DNA of 64,000 nt from contig CALAXC010000044.1 in assembly GCA_937894775.1 (NCBI GenBank), positions 4,874-68,873 of the forward strand. The letters run 5' to 3'. This DNA is from an uncultured Clostridia bacterium (GTDB lineage: Bacteria > Bacillota > Clostridia > Oscillospirales > CAG-272). The notes below the pieces were generated by a model. That model was not told the origin of the DNA. It saw nothing but the letters and a program-made list of their open reading frames with translations, and made no database searches. Positions 26,247 through 34,674 of this stretch are shown piece by piece; positions within the stretch are counted from its first letter, which is position 1; each line of letters opens with the position of its first letter. The translations under genes and the position numbers were made by a program.

Positions 26247-26843
26247 ATGAAAAAAAGATTTATTGGTTTATTTCTTTCCGTTATTTTTTTGATTGGAATA
26301 CTTACCGTTCTGCCGATTCACGGAGAAAGCGAAATATACACTAACGTGCTTCGTCTTCATATTTTGGCAAACTCCGATTCCGAAGAAGATCAGTCCTTGA
26401 AATTAAAAGTACGCGATGCCGTTCTCGAAAAAAGCTCTGCGCTTTTAAAAAATATCCCCACGCGCGAAGCCGCCGAAAAGATAATATCGCAAAACCTTTA
26501 TATTTTAAAAAAAGCCGCACTTGATACCATTATATCAGAGGGATATGACTATCCCGTATCTATCGAGCTTAGCGAGGAAGAATATCCTACCAAGAATTAT
26601 GAAAGCTGTTCTTTCCCTGCGGGAAGATATCTTTCACTGAGAATAAAGATCGGTGAAGCCAAAGGACAGAATTGGTGGTGTGTTCTCTTCCCTCCGCTCT
26701 GCCTATCCGCCGCAACCGACAAAGATGCTTTTACTTCCGTAGGGATCACAGACAATCAATATCAAATAATTACCGAAAGCAATAAACCTAAATACAAGAT
26801 CAAATTCAAAATTCTGGAAAGCTTTAGTGAAATAGTAAATTAA
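26247..26843 (+). CDS. spoIIR: Stage II sporulation protein R
   Basis: Secreted forespore signal that triggers SpoIIGA processing of pro-sigma-E in the mother cell. 198 aa from MKKRFIGLF, with a hydrophobic signal segment (about 6-24). The family core follows: NVLRLHILANSDSEEDQSLKLKVRDAVL (Asn31 to about 60) and GRYLSLRIKIGEAKGQNWWCVLFPPLC. The start at 26247 has AAAGGAG 11 bases upstream, inside a hairpin. It is convergent with the DUF3021 gene, only 4 bp between stops. Presence implies a sporulator or recent sporulating ancestry. Confidence 0.94.
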   Translation: MKKRFIGLFLSVIFLIGILTVLPIHGESEIYTNVLRLHILANSDSEEDQSLKLKVRDAVLEKSSALLKNIPTREAAEKIISQNLYILKKAALDTIISEGYDYPVSIELSEEEYPTKNYESCSFPAGRYLSLRIKIGEAKGQNWWCVLFPPLCLSAATDKDAFTSVGITDNQYQIITESNKPKYKIKFKILESFSEIVN

Positions 26844-26847
26844 AAAT

Positions 26848-27270
26848 CTATCTTTTATTTAAGCGTTCATTAAGCTTTCTTGCAGCATTTTTATCGACAG
26901 CATAAATTATTATCCACACGAGTGCAAAGCCAACTATAAATATTACTGTGAAAATAATCAACGGCATTAACGAATTTTTAATCCAACCGTTTATTAAGTA
27001 AACCAATATATAGTCTGTATAAAGTACGGCGGCATGAATAAATATTGCAAGCGGTAATGCCAAGCGTTCAACATTGTATATTGCCGAAATACCTGCAGCA
27101 ACAAATGCCATAGCCGACACAATCAATATCTGTTTTGAAAGTTCAATAAACCCAAGAGTTCCCTCTACACCTGCAATCTCCAAAGAAATATACACTATTG
27201 CCATAATCACAGGACCAAAGCCAAATGCTACCAGTCCTCTTTTACAAAAATTTTTTACAAACTCTTTCAT
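26848..27270 (-). CDS. DUF3021-family membrane protein
   Basis: 140 aa, four hydrophobic segments (about 12-32, 44-64, 72-95, 102-125). The start KEFVKNFCKRGLVAFGFGPVIMAIVY and the pairing with a LytTR regulator are typical of DUF3021. In Firmicutes such pairs are taken as a membrane protein restraining its LytTR partner; that role is inferred here. Overlaps the LytTR stop by 4 bases. Confidence 0.85.
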   Translation of the reverse strand: MKEFVKNFCKRGLVAFGFGPVIMAIVYISLEIAGVEGTLGFIELSKQILIVSAMAFVAAGISAIYNVERLALPLAIFIHAAVLYTDYILVYLINGWIKNSLMPLIIFTVIFIVGFALVWIIIYAVDKNAARKLNERLNKR

Positions 27271-27707
27271 CTCTTCATTCTCCTTTTAATCTCAGCAAAG
27301 CATCTACGTGATACGTAATCGCTGTATCCACACTTAAATTCAACCGACACGCCCCCGCTAAAATCACTTTTAAATCGGGATATTGCTCTTTCATTTGCAA
27401 TCGCCGATTTGTTTATCTTTACAAAATATCCCGGCAATAGCTGTTCTATCTCATACAAGCGCTCTTTTATAAAATAGTGCTTTCCGTCAGCTGAAATCAG
27501 TTCAGTCTTGCCTCCCATCACAAAAATACATTCAACGTTTTCAAAGTTCAATTTTAAAAATTCATTTTCGGAATATACCGTTATTTCATTCTCTCCCGAA
27601 TAATTTCTTACAAGATTTTCGATATCGTCGATAAATGAATTCTTTTTATTGACAACAACGCTCACACTTTCTTCGGCATTAGTGTCTATCGTAATCATAA
27701 ACTTCAT
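27267..27707 (-). CDS. LytTR-domain DNA-binding regulator
   Basis: 146 aa. Residues 1-45 have no receiver domain. The LytTR domain is in the C-terminal two thirds: ENVECIFVMGGKTELIS, KHYFIKERLYEIEQLLP, FVKINKSAIANERAI. GGAGG lies 8 bases before the ATG. Co-translated with the DUF3021 gene. Probably a local autoregulator; no palindromic target was identified upstream. Confidence 0.88.
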   Translation of the reverse strand: MKFMITIDTNAEESVSVVVNKKNSFIDDIENLVRNYSGENEITVYSENEFLKLNFENVECIFVMGGKTELISADGKHYFIKERLYEIEQLLPGYFVKINKSAIANERAISRFKSDFSGGVSVEFKCGYSDYVSRRCFAEIKRRMKR

Positions 27708-27744
27708 ATTTTCACCTCCAGAAATATTCTATCACATCTTTTGA

Positions 27745-27781
27745 GTAAAAAAAAGACCTTTCAAGTAATCGGTCTTTTTTT
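27745..27781 (-). terminator. Terminator after the DUF1836 gene
   Basis: Stem AAAGACC/GGTCTTT with a run of eight T on the minus strand. It lies between the DUF1836 stop and the LytTR gene. Confidence 0.85.
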
Positions 27782-27795
27782 TAGTACAATCGGTA

Positions 27796-28542
27796 TTATT
27801 CTTTAGCTTTAACCTTTGCTTTTGAGGTCACCTTTGCTATTTTAACCTCTGTTTTTGCCTCAACCTTTGCCACTTTAGCTTCGGCTCTCGCAACACGCGC
27901 CTCGCCTTTAGCACTTATTTTTTCTTTTTTTCGTTCGATCTTCTGCTCACGTTTTCCTGCAGCAGCTTGAGCATTTTCCTCTTCCTCGGAAAGTGGAAAT
28001 CTACTATCTATCATAGCCTGCGATATATGTTTAAGCTGTGCGCTGAGAGCTGAAATAGCACATATCAAACTGACATAATCAAGATCATTCTGCAGATCAA
28101 GTTCGTTTTGTTCTACTATTCCGTCAATTATCTTTTCCGCGCACTCTTTATTTAAATCCTTGATACGCAAATGTCGGTCATAAATTTTGGTAAGTCCCTC
28201 ACCGTCAAAGCTATCGACCTCATACATTCCTTTAAGCAATCTCTTTATTTCACCTATAGAAAGTGTACTTTTGAGTGTATATATCATCAGCATTTGCAAT
28301 ATCTGTTCTTTATCGTACTTTTTACCTTTAACAGGTGTTATCAAGCCCTCTTTTGAGTAATTATTTATCATCGTCTTTGTGAGCTGACGGTCGTGATATC
28401 GCTCGGAACCGTCTTTTAAGCGTTCCGAAATAAGATTTAATATCTGATCTATGTACAGATCTATCGTAGGAATATCTTCACTTTTCAGCTCCGCTTCATC
28501 AAGAGCATCCTCAAACGTTTTTTTGAGCATCATTTCATCCAT
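27796..28542 (-). CDS. DUF1836-family protein with Lys/Ala-rich C-terminal repeats
   Basis: 248 aa. The central part (about 40-150) has the DUF1836 pattern: RQLTKTMINNYSKEGLI, YDKEQILQMLMIYTLKSTLSIGEIKRLL, which resembles a MerR-like winged helix. The last ~60 residues are low complexity (EARVARAEAKVAKVEAK...), strongly basic and probably helical. Own promoter and terminator, so monocistronic. DNA binding is likely but unproven. Confidence 0.82.
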   Translation of the reverse strand: MDEMMLKKTFEDALDEAELKSEDIPTIDLYIDQILNLISERLKDGSERYHDRQLTKTMINNYSKEGLITPVKGKKYDKEQILQMLMIYTLKSTLSIGEIKRLLKGMYEVDSFDGEGLTKIYDRHLRIKDLNKECAEKIIDGIVEQNELDLQNDLDYVSLICAISALSAQLKHISQAMIDSRFPLSEEEENAQAAAGKREQKIERKKEKISAKGEARVARAEAKVAKVEAKTEVKIAKVTSKAKVKAKE

Positions 28543-28578
28543 ATAGTTTTAAAAACCTCATTATCCGTTATTTACTTT

Positions 28579-28607
28579 ATGATACACCATTTTAAAAAGT
28601 ATGTCAA
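28579..28607 (-). promoter_or_regulatory. Sigma-A-type promoter of the DUF1836 gene
   Basis: Minus strand TTGACA (28607-28602), 17 bp, TATCAT (28584-28579). Confidence 0.82.
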
Positions 28608-28646
28608 GCATTTTTTGATCATATATCTAAAAACTTGACAAAGATA

Positions 28647-28676
28647 TTGCAAAATATACCTTTCATATGGTATAAT
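28647..28676 (+). promoter_or_regulatory. Probable promoter of the small membrane protein at 28.7 kb
   Basis: TTGCAA (28647-28652), 18 bp, TATAAT (28671-28676). A perfect TTGACA at 28635-28640 is too far (30 bp) to serve this -10. Confidence 0.6.
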
Positions 28677-28704
28677 TAATAAAATAACTGCCGTGAGGTA
28701 TGAT

Positions 28705-29238
28705 ATGGCGAATTTACAATTATACGAACGTTTTATAAAAGTCAAAAACTCAAAGCAAAAAATGAAGCTTATAAGCGCTATCCTCGGATACATTATTTTC
28801 TTTGTATTTTGGGTATTTCTTGGGATATACAATCTCGAAAAATCAATACTTATATTTATTGCCGGAATACTTTCGGATATTCTTTTGATATTTTTAACAA
28901 GCAAATACTGTTTTATGGAATTCGAGTATTCCTTTTATATGAACTCATTTTCGATCGCTAAGATATACGGAAAAAAGAAACGTAAACACGTTATTGAAGC
29001 GGATATGACGAAGCTTCTTATGATAGCCCCCGCAACTGAGGAAAATATAGAAAAGGCAGACCGTTTCAATCCTGAATCACGCATAATTGCGGTATCAAGC
29101 GAGCAAGCGGAAAATATATGGCTCTGCGTTACGGGTGAAGAAAACGAAGAACGTCAGCTCATTTTCTTTGAAGCCGACGAAAGATCCCTGTCTATTCTTA
29201 AGTCCTGCGCGCCTTCTGTCTTCGCAAAGAAAATTTAA
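28705..29238 (+). CDS. Small membrane protein, possibly DUF6106; function unknown
   Basis: 177 aa. Two adjacent hydrophobic segments (about 22-42 and 47-66) are followed by a soluble domain (SKYCFMEFEYSFYMNSFSIAKIYGKKKRKHVIEADMTKLLMIAP...). This looks like a conserved Clostridia family that I tentatively equate with DUF6106. The ATG at 28705 has GTGAGGT upstream. A hairpin separates it from the M50 protease. Confidence 0.75.
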   Translation: MANLQLYERFIKVKNSKQKMKLISAILGYIIFFVFWVFLGIYNLEKSILIFIAGILSDILLIFLTSKYCFMEFEYSFYMNSFSIAKIYGKKKRKHVIEADMTKLLMIAPATEENIEKADRFNPESRIIAVSSEQAENIWLCVTGEENEERQLIFFEADERSLSILKSCAPSVFAKKI

Positions 29239-29247
29239 TATTCTTAT

Positions 29248-29290
29248 CCCCTGCAACATAAGATTTAATATCTTTTTTGCGGGGGGTTTT
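29248..29290 (+). terminator. Hairpin between the small membrane protein and the M50 protease, overlapping the protease ribosome site
   Basis: CCCC-T-GCAA (29248-29256) pairs with TTGC-GGGG (29277-29284), with an inner AAGAT/ATCTT stem, then GGTTTT and the ATG at 29291. It is terminator-like. Its right arm is the only G-rich ribosome-site candidate for the next gene. Confidence 0.6.
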
Positions 29291-29890
29291 ATGTTAAGAC
29301 AAAAGCTAAAAATAAAACTTACATTTTCAGGCATCTTAATGATCGCTGCATTATTTATTACACATTCATATCTCTCATTAGCCGCTATTATCGCCGCCGC
29401 CCTGCACGAGGCAGGACATCTTATCGCCGCTAAGCTTTGTAAAATCCCCGTAAAAGAACTAAAACTTGGTATCTTTGGCGCAGCACTTAGCATATCAGAC
29501 GAATTCAGGTCTTATAAAAAAGAGATAATTCTTTCAGTTTCAGGTCCGCTTATAAATCTTATTTCGGTACTTTTTCTTTATCCCATCTTCAAAAACAATA
29601 ACGGATTTTCAAATCTTTTTTTAGCGGCTTCGCTTTTTCTCGGTTTGCTTAATCTTATGCCGATATACGATTTTGACGGTGGAAGAGTGCTTTTTTGTAC
29701 AGTTTCATATTTTTTCTCACCCGATGCCGCAATAAAAGTTTTAAAAGTAACGTCAGCGGTTTTGATTTTTTCACTCTGGAGTCTTTCAATCTATTTACTC
29801 ATAAGGCTTTCAAGCTCGCTTTCGCTATTTATTTTTTCATTATCGCTGTTTTCAAAATTTTTTATTCGACAAGAAAATTTTATATATTGA
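29291..29890 (+). CDS. M50 site-2 protease, SpoIVFB-like
   Basis: 199 aa intramembrane zinc metalloprotease. HEAGH (39-43) and NLMPIYDFDGGR (121-132, Asp129) supply the zinc ligands. About five hydrophobic segments are present and there is no CBS or PDZ domain. SpoIVFB releases pro-sigma-K in Bacillus, but no SpoIVFA gene is adjacent, so the substrate is open. Start at ATG 29291; an upstream in-frame extension overlaps the preceding gene and is rejected. Confidence 0.85.
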   Translation: MLRQKLKIKLTFSGILMIAALFITHSYLSLAAIIAAALHEAGHLIAAKLCKIPVKELKLGIFGAALSISDEFRSYKKEIILSVSGPLINLISVLFLYPIFKNNNGFSNLFLAASLFLGLLNLMPIYDFDGGRVLFCTVSYFFSPDAAIKVLKVTSAVLIFSLWSLSIYLLIRLSSSLSLFIFSLSLFSKFFIRQENFIY

Positions 29891-29905
29891 AAACAAAAGA
29901 AATAC

Positions 29906-29968
29906 CGCCAAAATCCAACGCAAAAAGAAGATTTTTTTAATTTTTGCGAGAATTTTGGCGATTTTTTA
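29906..29968 (+). terminator. Terminator after the M50 protease
   Basis: CGCCAAAAT (29906-29914) pairs with ATTTTGGCG (29952-29960), and an inner CGCAAAAA pairs with TTTTTGCG. A T-run follows. Confidence 0.8.
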
Positions 29969-30018
29969 ATATTTATTCAAAATAATGTCGCTTTTTTTCA
30001 TTTTTTTATTAAAATATA

Positions 30019-30047
30019 TTGCTTTTTTGCTGAATTTCTGTTACAAT
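30019..30047 (+). promoter_or_regulatory. Probable promoter of the pot operon
   Basis: TTGCTT (30019-30024), 17 bp, TACAAT (30042-30047), giving a leader of about 85 nt before potA. The surrounding 29,970-30,120 is very A/T-rich and shows no other gene. Confidence 0.55.
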
Positions 30048-30137
30048 ATTGCTTACCGATTAAAAAATAAAAAAACTGTGTTGTTCCTATATTTTTTATC
30101 GGGTTCATTACTTTTTTTGAAGGAGTTTTTTGGTGGA

Positions 30138-31259
30138 ATGAACAACAAACTGGTGGAATTAAAAAATGTTTCCAAATCGTTTGACGGAGAAATAGTGCTT
30201 TCCAATTTGAGCCTATATATCAATGACAAGGAATTTATGACTCTGCTGGGGCCCTCGGGCTGCGGAAAAACTACTACGTTAAGAATAATCGGTGGATTTG
30301 AGTCTGCCGATCAGGGTGATGTCTACTTTGACGGAGTTCGTATAAATGACGTCCCCCCTTACAAAAGAAACGTAAATACCGTATTTCAGAAATACGCGCT
30401 CTTCCCTCACCTTAACGTTTATGACAACATAGCCTTTGGCTTAAGAGTTGCAAAAGTTAAAGAGGACGAGATCAAAGAACGTGTTGCTGAAATGCTCTCT
30501 CTTGTAAACCTCAGAGGCTTTGAAAAGAGAAATGTTTCTCTTCTTTCAGGCGGTCAGCAGCAACGTGTTGCTATCGCAAGAGCTCTTATAAACAAGCCTA
30601 AGGTCCTTCTTTTGGACGAGCCTCTCGGAGCACTTGATTTAAAACTTCGTAAGGATATGCAAATAGAACTAAAAAATATCCAGAAGAAAACAGGTATCAC
30701 CTTTGTATACGTAACACACGATCAGGAAGAAGCGCTTTCTATGTCCGATACTATCGTTGTTATGGCAAACGGTAAGATCCAGCAGATAGGTTCTCCTACC
30801 GATATCTACAACGAACCCAAGAATGCTTTTGTTGCCGACTTTATCGGTGAATCCAATATTCTTGACGGTATTATGATCGAGGACTTTTCGGTAAAATTTG
30901 CAGGACAGATATTCAACTGTCTTGATAAGGGCTTTGAAAAGAATGAACCTGTTGACGTTGTTGTACGTCCTGAGGACGTTGACGTTGTTGCCGTTGACAA
31001 GGGTATGCTTGTAGGAACTGTTACAAACGTTACCTTTAAAGGCGATTATTACGAAATAATCGTTGACGTTGAAGGCTTTAAGTGGATGCTTGAAACCTCA
31101 GACTTTGTCGGTGTTTCCGAAGTTATCGGTCTTTACATCGAACCCGATGCGATCCACATAATGAAGAAATCTGAATATTCCAATATGTTTGGCGACTATT
31201 CAACCTTCTCCGATGAAATGGAGCATCTTTCGGATATCGTTGAGGAGGAAGAAGAATGA
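30138..31259 (+). CDS. potA: Spermidine/putrescine ABC transporter ATP-binding protein PotA
   Basis: 373 aa ATPase of a polyamine importer. Walker A GPSGCGKTT (near 37), signature LSGGQQQRVAIARA, Walker B VLLLDEPLGALD, switch VTHDQEEAL, then a C-terminal TOBE-type regulatory domain (about 240-350, ESNILDGIM...VVVRPEDV). The ATG at 30138 has GAAGGAG 12 bases upstream. A frame opening at 29985 would add 51 hydrophobic residues and is rejected. The end carries EEEE and overlaps potB by ATGA. Confidence 0.95.
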   Translation: MNNKLVELKNVSKSFDGEIVLSNLSLYINDKEFMTLLGPSGCGKTTTLRIIGGFESADQGDVYFDGVRINDVPPYKRNVNTVFQKYALFPHLNVYDNIAFGLRVAKVKEDEIKERVAEMLSLVNLRGFEKRNVSLLSGGQQQRVAIARALINKPKVLLLDEPLGALDLKLRKDMQIELKNIQKKTGITFVYVTHDQEEALSMSDTIVVMANGKIQQIGSPTDIYNEPKNAFVADFIGESNILDGIMIEDFSVKFAGQIFNCLDKGFEKNEPVDVVVRPEDVDVVAVDKGMLVGTVTNVTFKGDYYEIIVDVEGFKWMLETSDFVGVSEVIGLYIEPDAIHIMKKSEYSNMFGDYSTFSDEMEHLSDIVEEEEE

Positions 31260-32116
31260 CCTCTACGCCAAAAAACCTCAAGGTCCGCCGCTCGTTTATC
31301 CAACGGTATGCGGCAGCTCCTCATATAACCTGGGCAATACTCTTTATTATTGCCCCTTTGATATTCGTTGCGTACTACGCTTTCACGAAAAACGTTGACG
31401 GTACGATAGTATTTTCACTCGACAATATCAAAGAATTCTTTACTCCAAACTATCTTAAGATATTTGCTCGCTCTGTAACATTGGCGCTCATCTCGACGGT
31501 AATATGTTTATTTTTAGGTTATCCTATTGCATATTTTATATCGAGAACAAAGCCTAAAACTCAGCGTTTACTTATTCTTTTGATTATGCTTCCTATGTGG
31601 ATGAACTTCCTTATAAGAACATATGCGATTATGGAGCTTATAAAGGACACGGGTATCATAAACAACTTCCTCGGTGCATTTAACATTCCGAAAATGCGTC
31701 TTTTAGGTACTGAGGGCGCAGTTGTATTGGGTATGGTATATGACTATCTTCCCTATATGATATTACCCATATATTCGGTTATGGCAAAGCTTGATTACCG
31801 TCTTGTGGAAGCTGCGGGAGATCTTGGATGTAACGGATTTAAAGTTATGACTAAGGTAATATTCCCTCTTTCACGTTCGGGCGTTATATCGGGTATAACT
31901 ATGGTATTCGTACCCTCTATAAGTACCTTCTATATATCCCAGAAGCTTGGCGGGCCGAGCACCTTGCTTATCGGCGACGTTATCGAGCAAGGTTACAATA
32001 TGTCCAATTATCATTTTACAGCGGCACTTTCCTTTGTTCTTATGGTCATTCTTTTAATAGGACTTGCCGTAGTAAATAAATATACCGACGATGATAACGG
32101 AGGTATGTTGATATGA
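31256..32116 (+). CDS. potB: Spermidine/putrescine ABC transporter permease PotB
   Basis: 286 aa, six membrane segments. The EAA loop VEAAGDLGCNGFKVMTKVIF (about residues 182-201) contacts PotA. MNFLIRTYAIMELI is typical of PotB. A GGAGGAAGAAGA ribosome site lies inside the end of potA, and the stop overlaps potCD, so all three are translated together. Confidence 0.94.
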   Translation: MTSTPKNLKVRRSFIQRYAAAPHITWAILFIIAPLIFVAYYAFTKNVDGTIVFSLDNIKEFFTPNYLKIFARSVTLALISTVICLFLGYPIAYFISRTKPKTQRLLILLIMLPMWMNFLIRTYAIMELIKDTGIINNFLGAFNIPKMRLLGTEGAVVLGMVYDYLPYMILPIYSVMAKLDYRLVEAAGDLGCNGFKVMTKVIFPLSRSGVISGITMVFVPSISTFYISQKLGGPSTLLIGDVIEQGYNMSNYHFTAALSFVLMVILLIGLAVVNKYTDDDNGGMLI

Positions 32117-34149
32117 AAGGCTTTTCTAAAATTTATATTGCCCTTGTTCTTGTTTTCTTATTTGCTCCGATTGCCGTACTTATTTTCTTTTCTTTCAACT
32201 CGGGATCGAGCACCTCGGTTTTTGAAGGCTTCTCGTTAAAATGGTACAAAGAGCTTTTCAAAAATGCCGAAATTCTTGAGGCTCTTAAAAACTCGCTTAT
32301 ACTCGCTGTAACCTCTGCCGCTATCTCGACCGTTATTGGTACTGCGGCGGCATTTGGAATCCATCATATGAAGAAAAAATGGCTTCGCCAATCGGTAATG
32401 TCGATAACCAATATTCCTATGATGAATCCCGATATAATTACCGGTATATCACTTATGTTTCTATTCGTATTCGTAGGAGGGCTCTTGGGACTTCAAACCA
32501 AGCTGAACTTCGCTACGATGCTGATAGCACACGTTACATTCTGTCTGCCTTACGTTATTCTTAACGTACTTCCAAAATTCAGACAAATGGACAGATCTCT
32601 TCCCGAAGCAGCTCTCGACCTCGGTTGCACACCGCTTCAATCATTCTTTAAAGTTCAGCTCCCCACTATACTTCCGGGTGTATTTACCGGTATGATAATG
32701 GCATTTACAATGTCACTTGATGACTTTGTAATAAGCTATTTCACAAGCGGAGTTGATTTCCAGACTCTTCCGATACTTATTTACAGCATGACCAAAAAGA
32801 GTGTTAAGCCCACGATATATGCTCTTTCAACACTCATATTTATCATTATTCTCGTTCTTTTACTTATTTCCAACCGTGAAAGATCAAGCGAAGAAAGGCT
32901 TGAAGCAAAGCGTTTGAAAGAAGAAAGAAAACTTAAAGCAGCTATCTCAAAAGCACAGAAAACCGGCAAGCCCTTAAAAGTCAAAAAGCATTCCGAAAGA
33001 GATATTTCGGTTTCTTACGGAAAATCAACCAACTTCACAAAAATCATTGCGGTTATCTGCGTTCTTGCAATAATTATTTCAACTTGCGTTATATTCAGTA
33101 TATTCTCTGAAAAAACAGTAACACTTAACGTTTACAACTGGGGTGAATATATCTCCGACGGTTCAGAGGACAGCTACGATACCAATGCAGAGTTTGAAAA
33201 ATATTGCCGTGAAGAATTAGGAATGAACGTAAAAGTAAATTATATTACCTTTGCTTCAAACGAAGATCTCTATGCAAAGCTCTCTTCAAATGCAGTAAGC
33301 TATGACGTAATTATTCCTTCAGACTATATGATAGCCCGTCTTGCGAGCGAAGGATATTTACAGGAGCTTAATTTTGATAATATTCCTAATTATGAAACCT
33401 CAATAACCGACGATTTTCGCAATCTTTACTACGATCCCGAAAATAAATATTCTGTTCCCTACACCTACGGTATGATAGGAGTTATCTACGATGCAAACCG
33501 TGTTGACGAAGAGGATACAGGTGACTGGGATCTTATGTGGAACGAAAAGTACAAAGGACAGATAGTTCAGTACAACAACTCCCGCGATGCTTTTGGAACA
33601 GCGTTCTATAAAAACGGTTGGGATGTCAACACAACCGACAAATCGGTATGGGACAAAGCTCTTGTAGAGCTTCAGGCACAAAAGCCGCTTCTTAAGAAGC
33701 TCGTTATGGACGAGATATACAATATGATGGAAACAGGAGAGGCCGCTATCGGTTCTTATTATGCGGGGGACTACCTTACAATGCTTGATAATCAAGCAGA
33801 TACGGTAGATCTTCAATTCTATTACCCCGAAAATACCAACCTCTTCGTTGATGCTATGTGTATTCCTAAATGCGCTCAAAACAAAGATCTTGCCGAACAA
33901 TATATAAACTTTATGCTTAGTGACGATGCAGCTATTGCAAACGCAGAATACATATACTACGCATCACCTCACGCAAACGTTTATAACAGCGAGATTTATA
34001 AGGAAGATATGGGTGAAGATGCTATCGCCATTCTCTACCCCGAAGGCTTTAACTTCCACGAAAACTACGACGCAAACTGCTACAAAGATCTTCCTGCTGA
34101 TATCAAAGATTACATCAACACTCTTTGGAGCAAATTTGCAACGGAATAA
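32113..34149 (+). CDS. potCD: PotC permease fused to PotD substrate-binding protein
   Basis: 678 aa in one frame. Residues 1-253 are PotC (six membrane segments, EAA loop EAALDLGCTPLQSFFK at 165-180). Residues 254-308 are a Lys/Arg/Glu-rich cytosolic linker. A seventh membrane segment lies at 309-332 (IIAVICVLAIIISTCVIF). The rest is a PotD-type polyamine-binding domain (LNVYNWGEYISDGSE; DVIIPSDYMIARL; PYTYGMIGVIYD). The binding protein is thus tethered to its translocator and needs no lipobox. GGAGG precedes the ATG. A bidirectional terminator follows. Confidence 0.93.
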   Translation: MKGFSKIYIALVLVFLFAPIAVLIFFSFNSGSSTSVFEGFSLKWYKELFKNAEILEALKNSLILAVTSAAISTVIGTAAAFGIHHMKKKWLRQSVMSITNIPMMNPDIITGISLMFLFVFVGGLLGLQTKLNFATMLIAHVTFCLPYVILNVLPKFRQMDRSLPEAALDLGCTPLQSFFKVQLPTILPGVFTGMIMAFTMSLDDFVISYFTSGVDFQTLPILIYSMTKKSVKPTIYALSTLIFIIILVLLLISNRERSSEERLEAKRLKEERKLKAAISKAQKTGKPLKVKKHSERDISVSYGKSTNFTKIIAVICVLAIIISTCVIFSIFSEKTVTLNVYNWGEYISDGSEDSYDTNAEFEKYCREELGMNVKVNYITFASNEDLYAKLSSNAVSYDVIIPSDYMIARLASEGYLQELNFDNIPNYETSITDDFRNLYYDPENKYSVPYTYGMIGVIYDANRVDEEDTGDWDLMWNEKYKGQIVQYNNSRDAFGTAFYKNGWDVNTTDKSVWDKALVELQAQKPLLKKLVMDEIYNMMETGEAAIGSYYAGDYLTMLDNQADTVDLQFYYPENTNLFVDAMCIPKCAQNKDLAEQYINFMLSDDAAIANAEYIYYASPHANVYNSEIYKEDMGEDAIAILYPEGFNFHENYDANCYKDLPADIKDYINTLWSKFATE

Positions 34150-34156
34150 ATTAATA

Positions 34157-34197
34157 AAAATAATGGGTATGTCATTTGACATACCCATTATTTTTAT
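34157..34197. terminator. Bidirectional terminator between potCD and tadA
   Basis: A 15-bp perfect stem AATAATGGGTATGTC/GACATACCCATTATT with loop ATTT and T-runs on both strands. It ends the pot operon on plus and the tadA transcript on minus. Confidence 0.92.
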
Positions 34198-34661
34198 TTT
34201 AAAGATATCTTTCGCTTTTTTTCAAAGAAGTCCACAAGAATTCTTTTACATTCATCTTCAAGTACTCCGCCCTCGATCTTAAAGGAATGATTAAACGGAT
34301 AGGAATTGAAATTCAAAAGAGTTCCGCAGCACCCTGCCTGCATATCGTATGCACCAAAAACTACCCTCTCTATTCTTGAATTTACTATAGCACCCGCACA
34401 CATCGGACAAGGCTCAAGAGTTACATAAAGAGTACATCCGCTAAGCCTCCAGCTTCCAACCTTTTCACAAGCTTTTTCTATGGCTATAAGCTCTGCGTGA
34501 GCGGTTGCGTTTTGCTTGCTTTCTCGCAAATTATATCCTTTTGATATAATGCTTCCGTTACCGTCCACTATAAGAGCGCCTACAGGAACTTCACCCTCCA
34601 TCTCAGCATTTTTGGCAAGTTCAAGTGCCTCTTTCATAAGTATCAGATCTTTTTCATTCAT
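34194..34661 (-). CDS. tadA: tRNA adenosine(34) deaminase TadA
   Basis: Deaminates wobble A34 of tRNA-Arg(ACG) to inosine. 155 aa. Zinc site HAE (55-57, Glu as proton shuttle) and EPCPMCAGA (C85, C88). VPVGALIV and the C-terminal ECKRILVDFFEKKR are typical. The second of two ATGs is chosen (34661) because GGAGT lies 7 bases before it and only one base before the first. Follows a CPBP gene by 13 bp. Confidence 0.94.
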   Translation of the reverse strand: MNEKDLILMKEALELAKNAEMEGEVPVGALIVDGNGSIISKGYNLRESKQNATAHAELIAIEKACEKVGSWRLSGCTLYVTLEPCPMCAGAIVNSRIERVVFGAYDMQAGCCGTLLNFNSYPFNHSFKIEGGVLEDECKRILVDFFEKKRKISLK

Positions 34662-34674
34662 TGGCATACTCCGT

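Noticed and set aside
28635..28640. Perfect TTGACA as -35 for the gene at 28.7 kb
   Set aside because: 30 bp from the nearest good -10, too far; TTGCAA at 28647 has workable spacing.
29985..30137. 51-residue hydrophobic N-terminal extension of PotA
   Set aside because: It covers the probable promoter, lacks a ribosome site and no PotA has such a segment; the ATG at 30138 is preferred.
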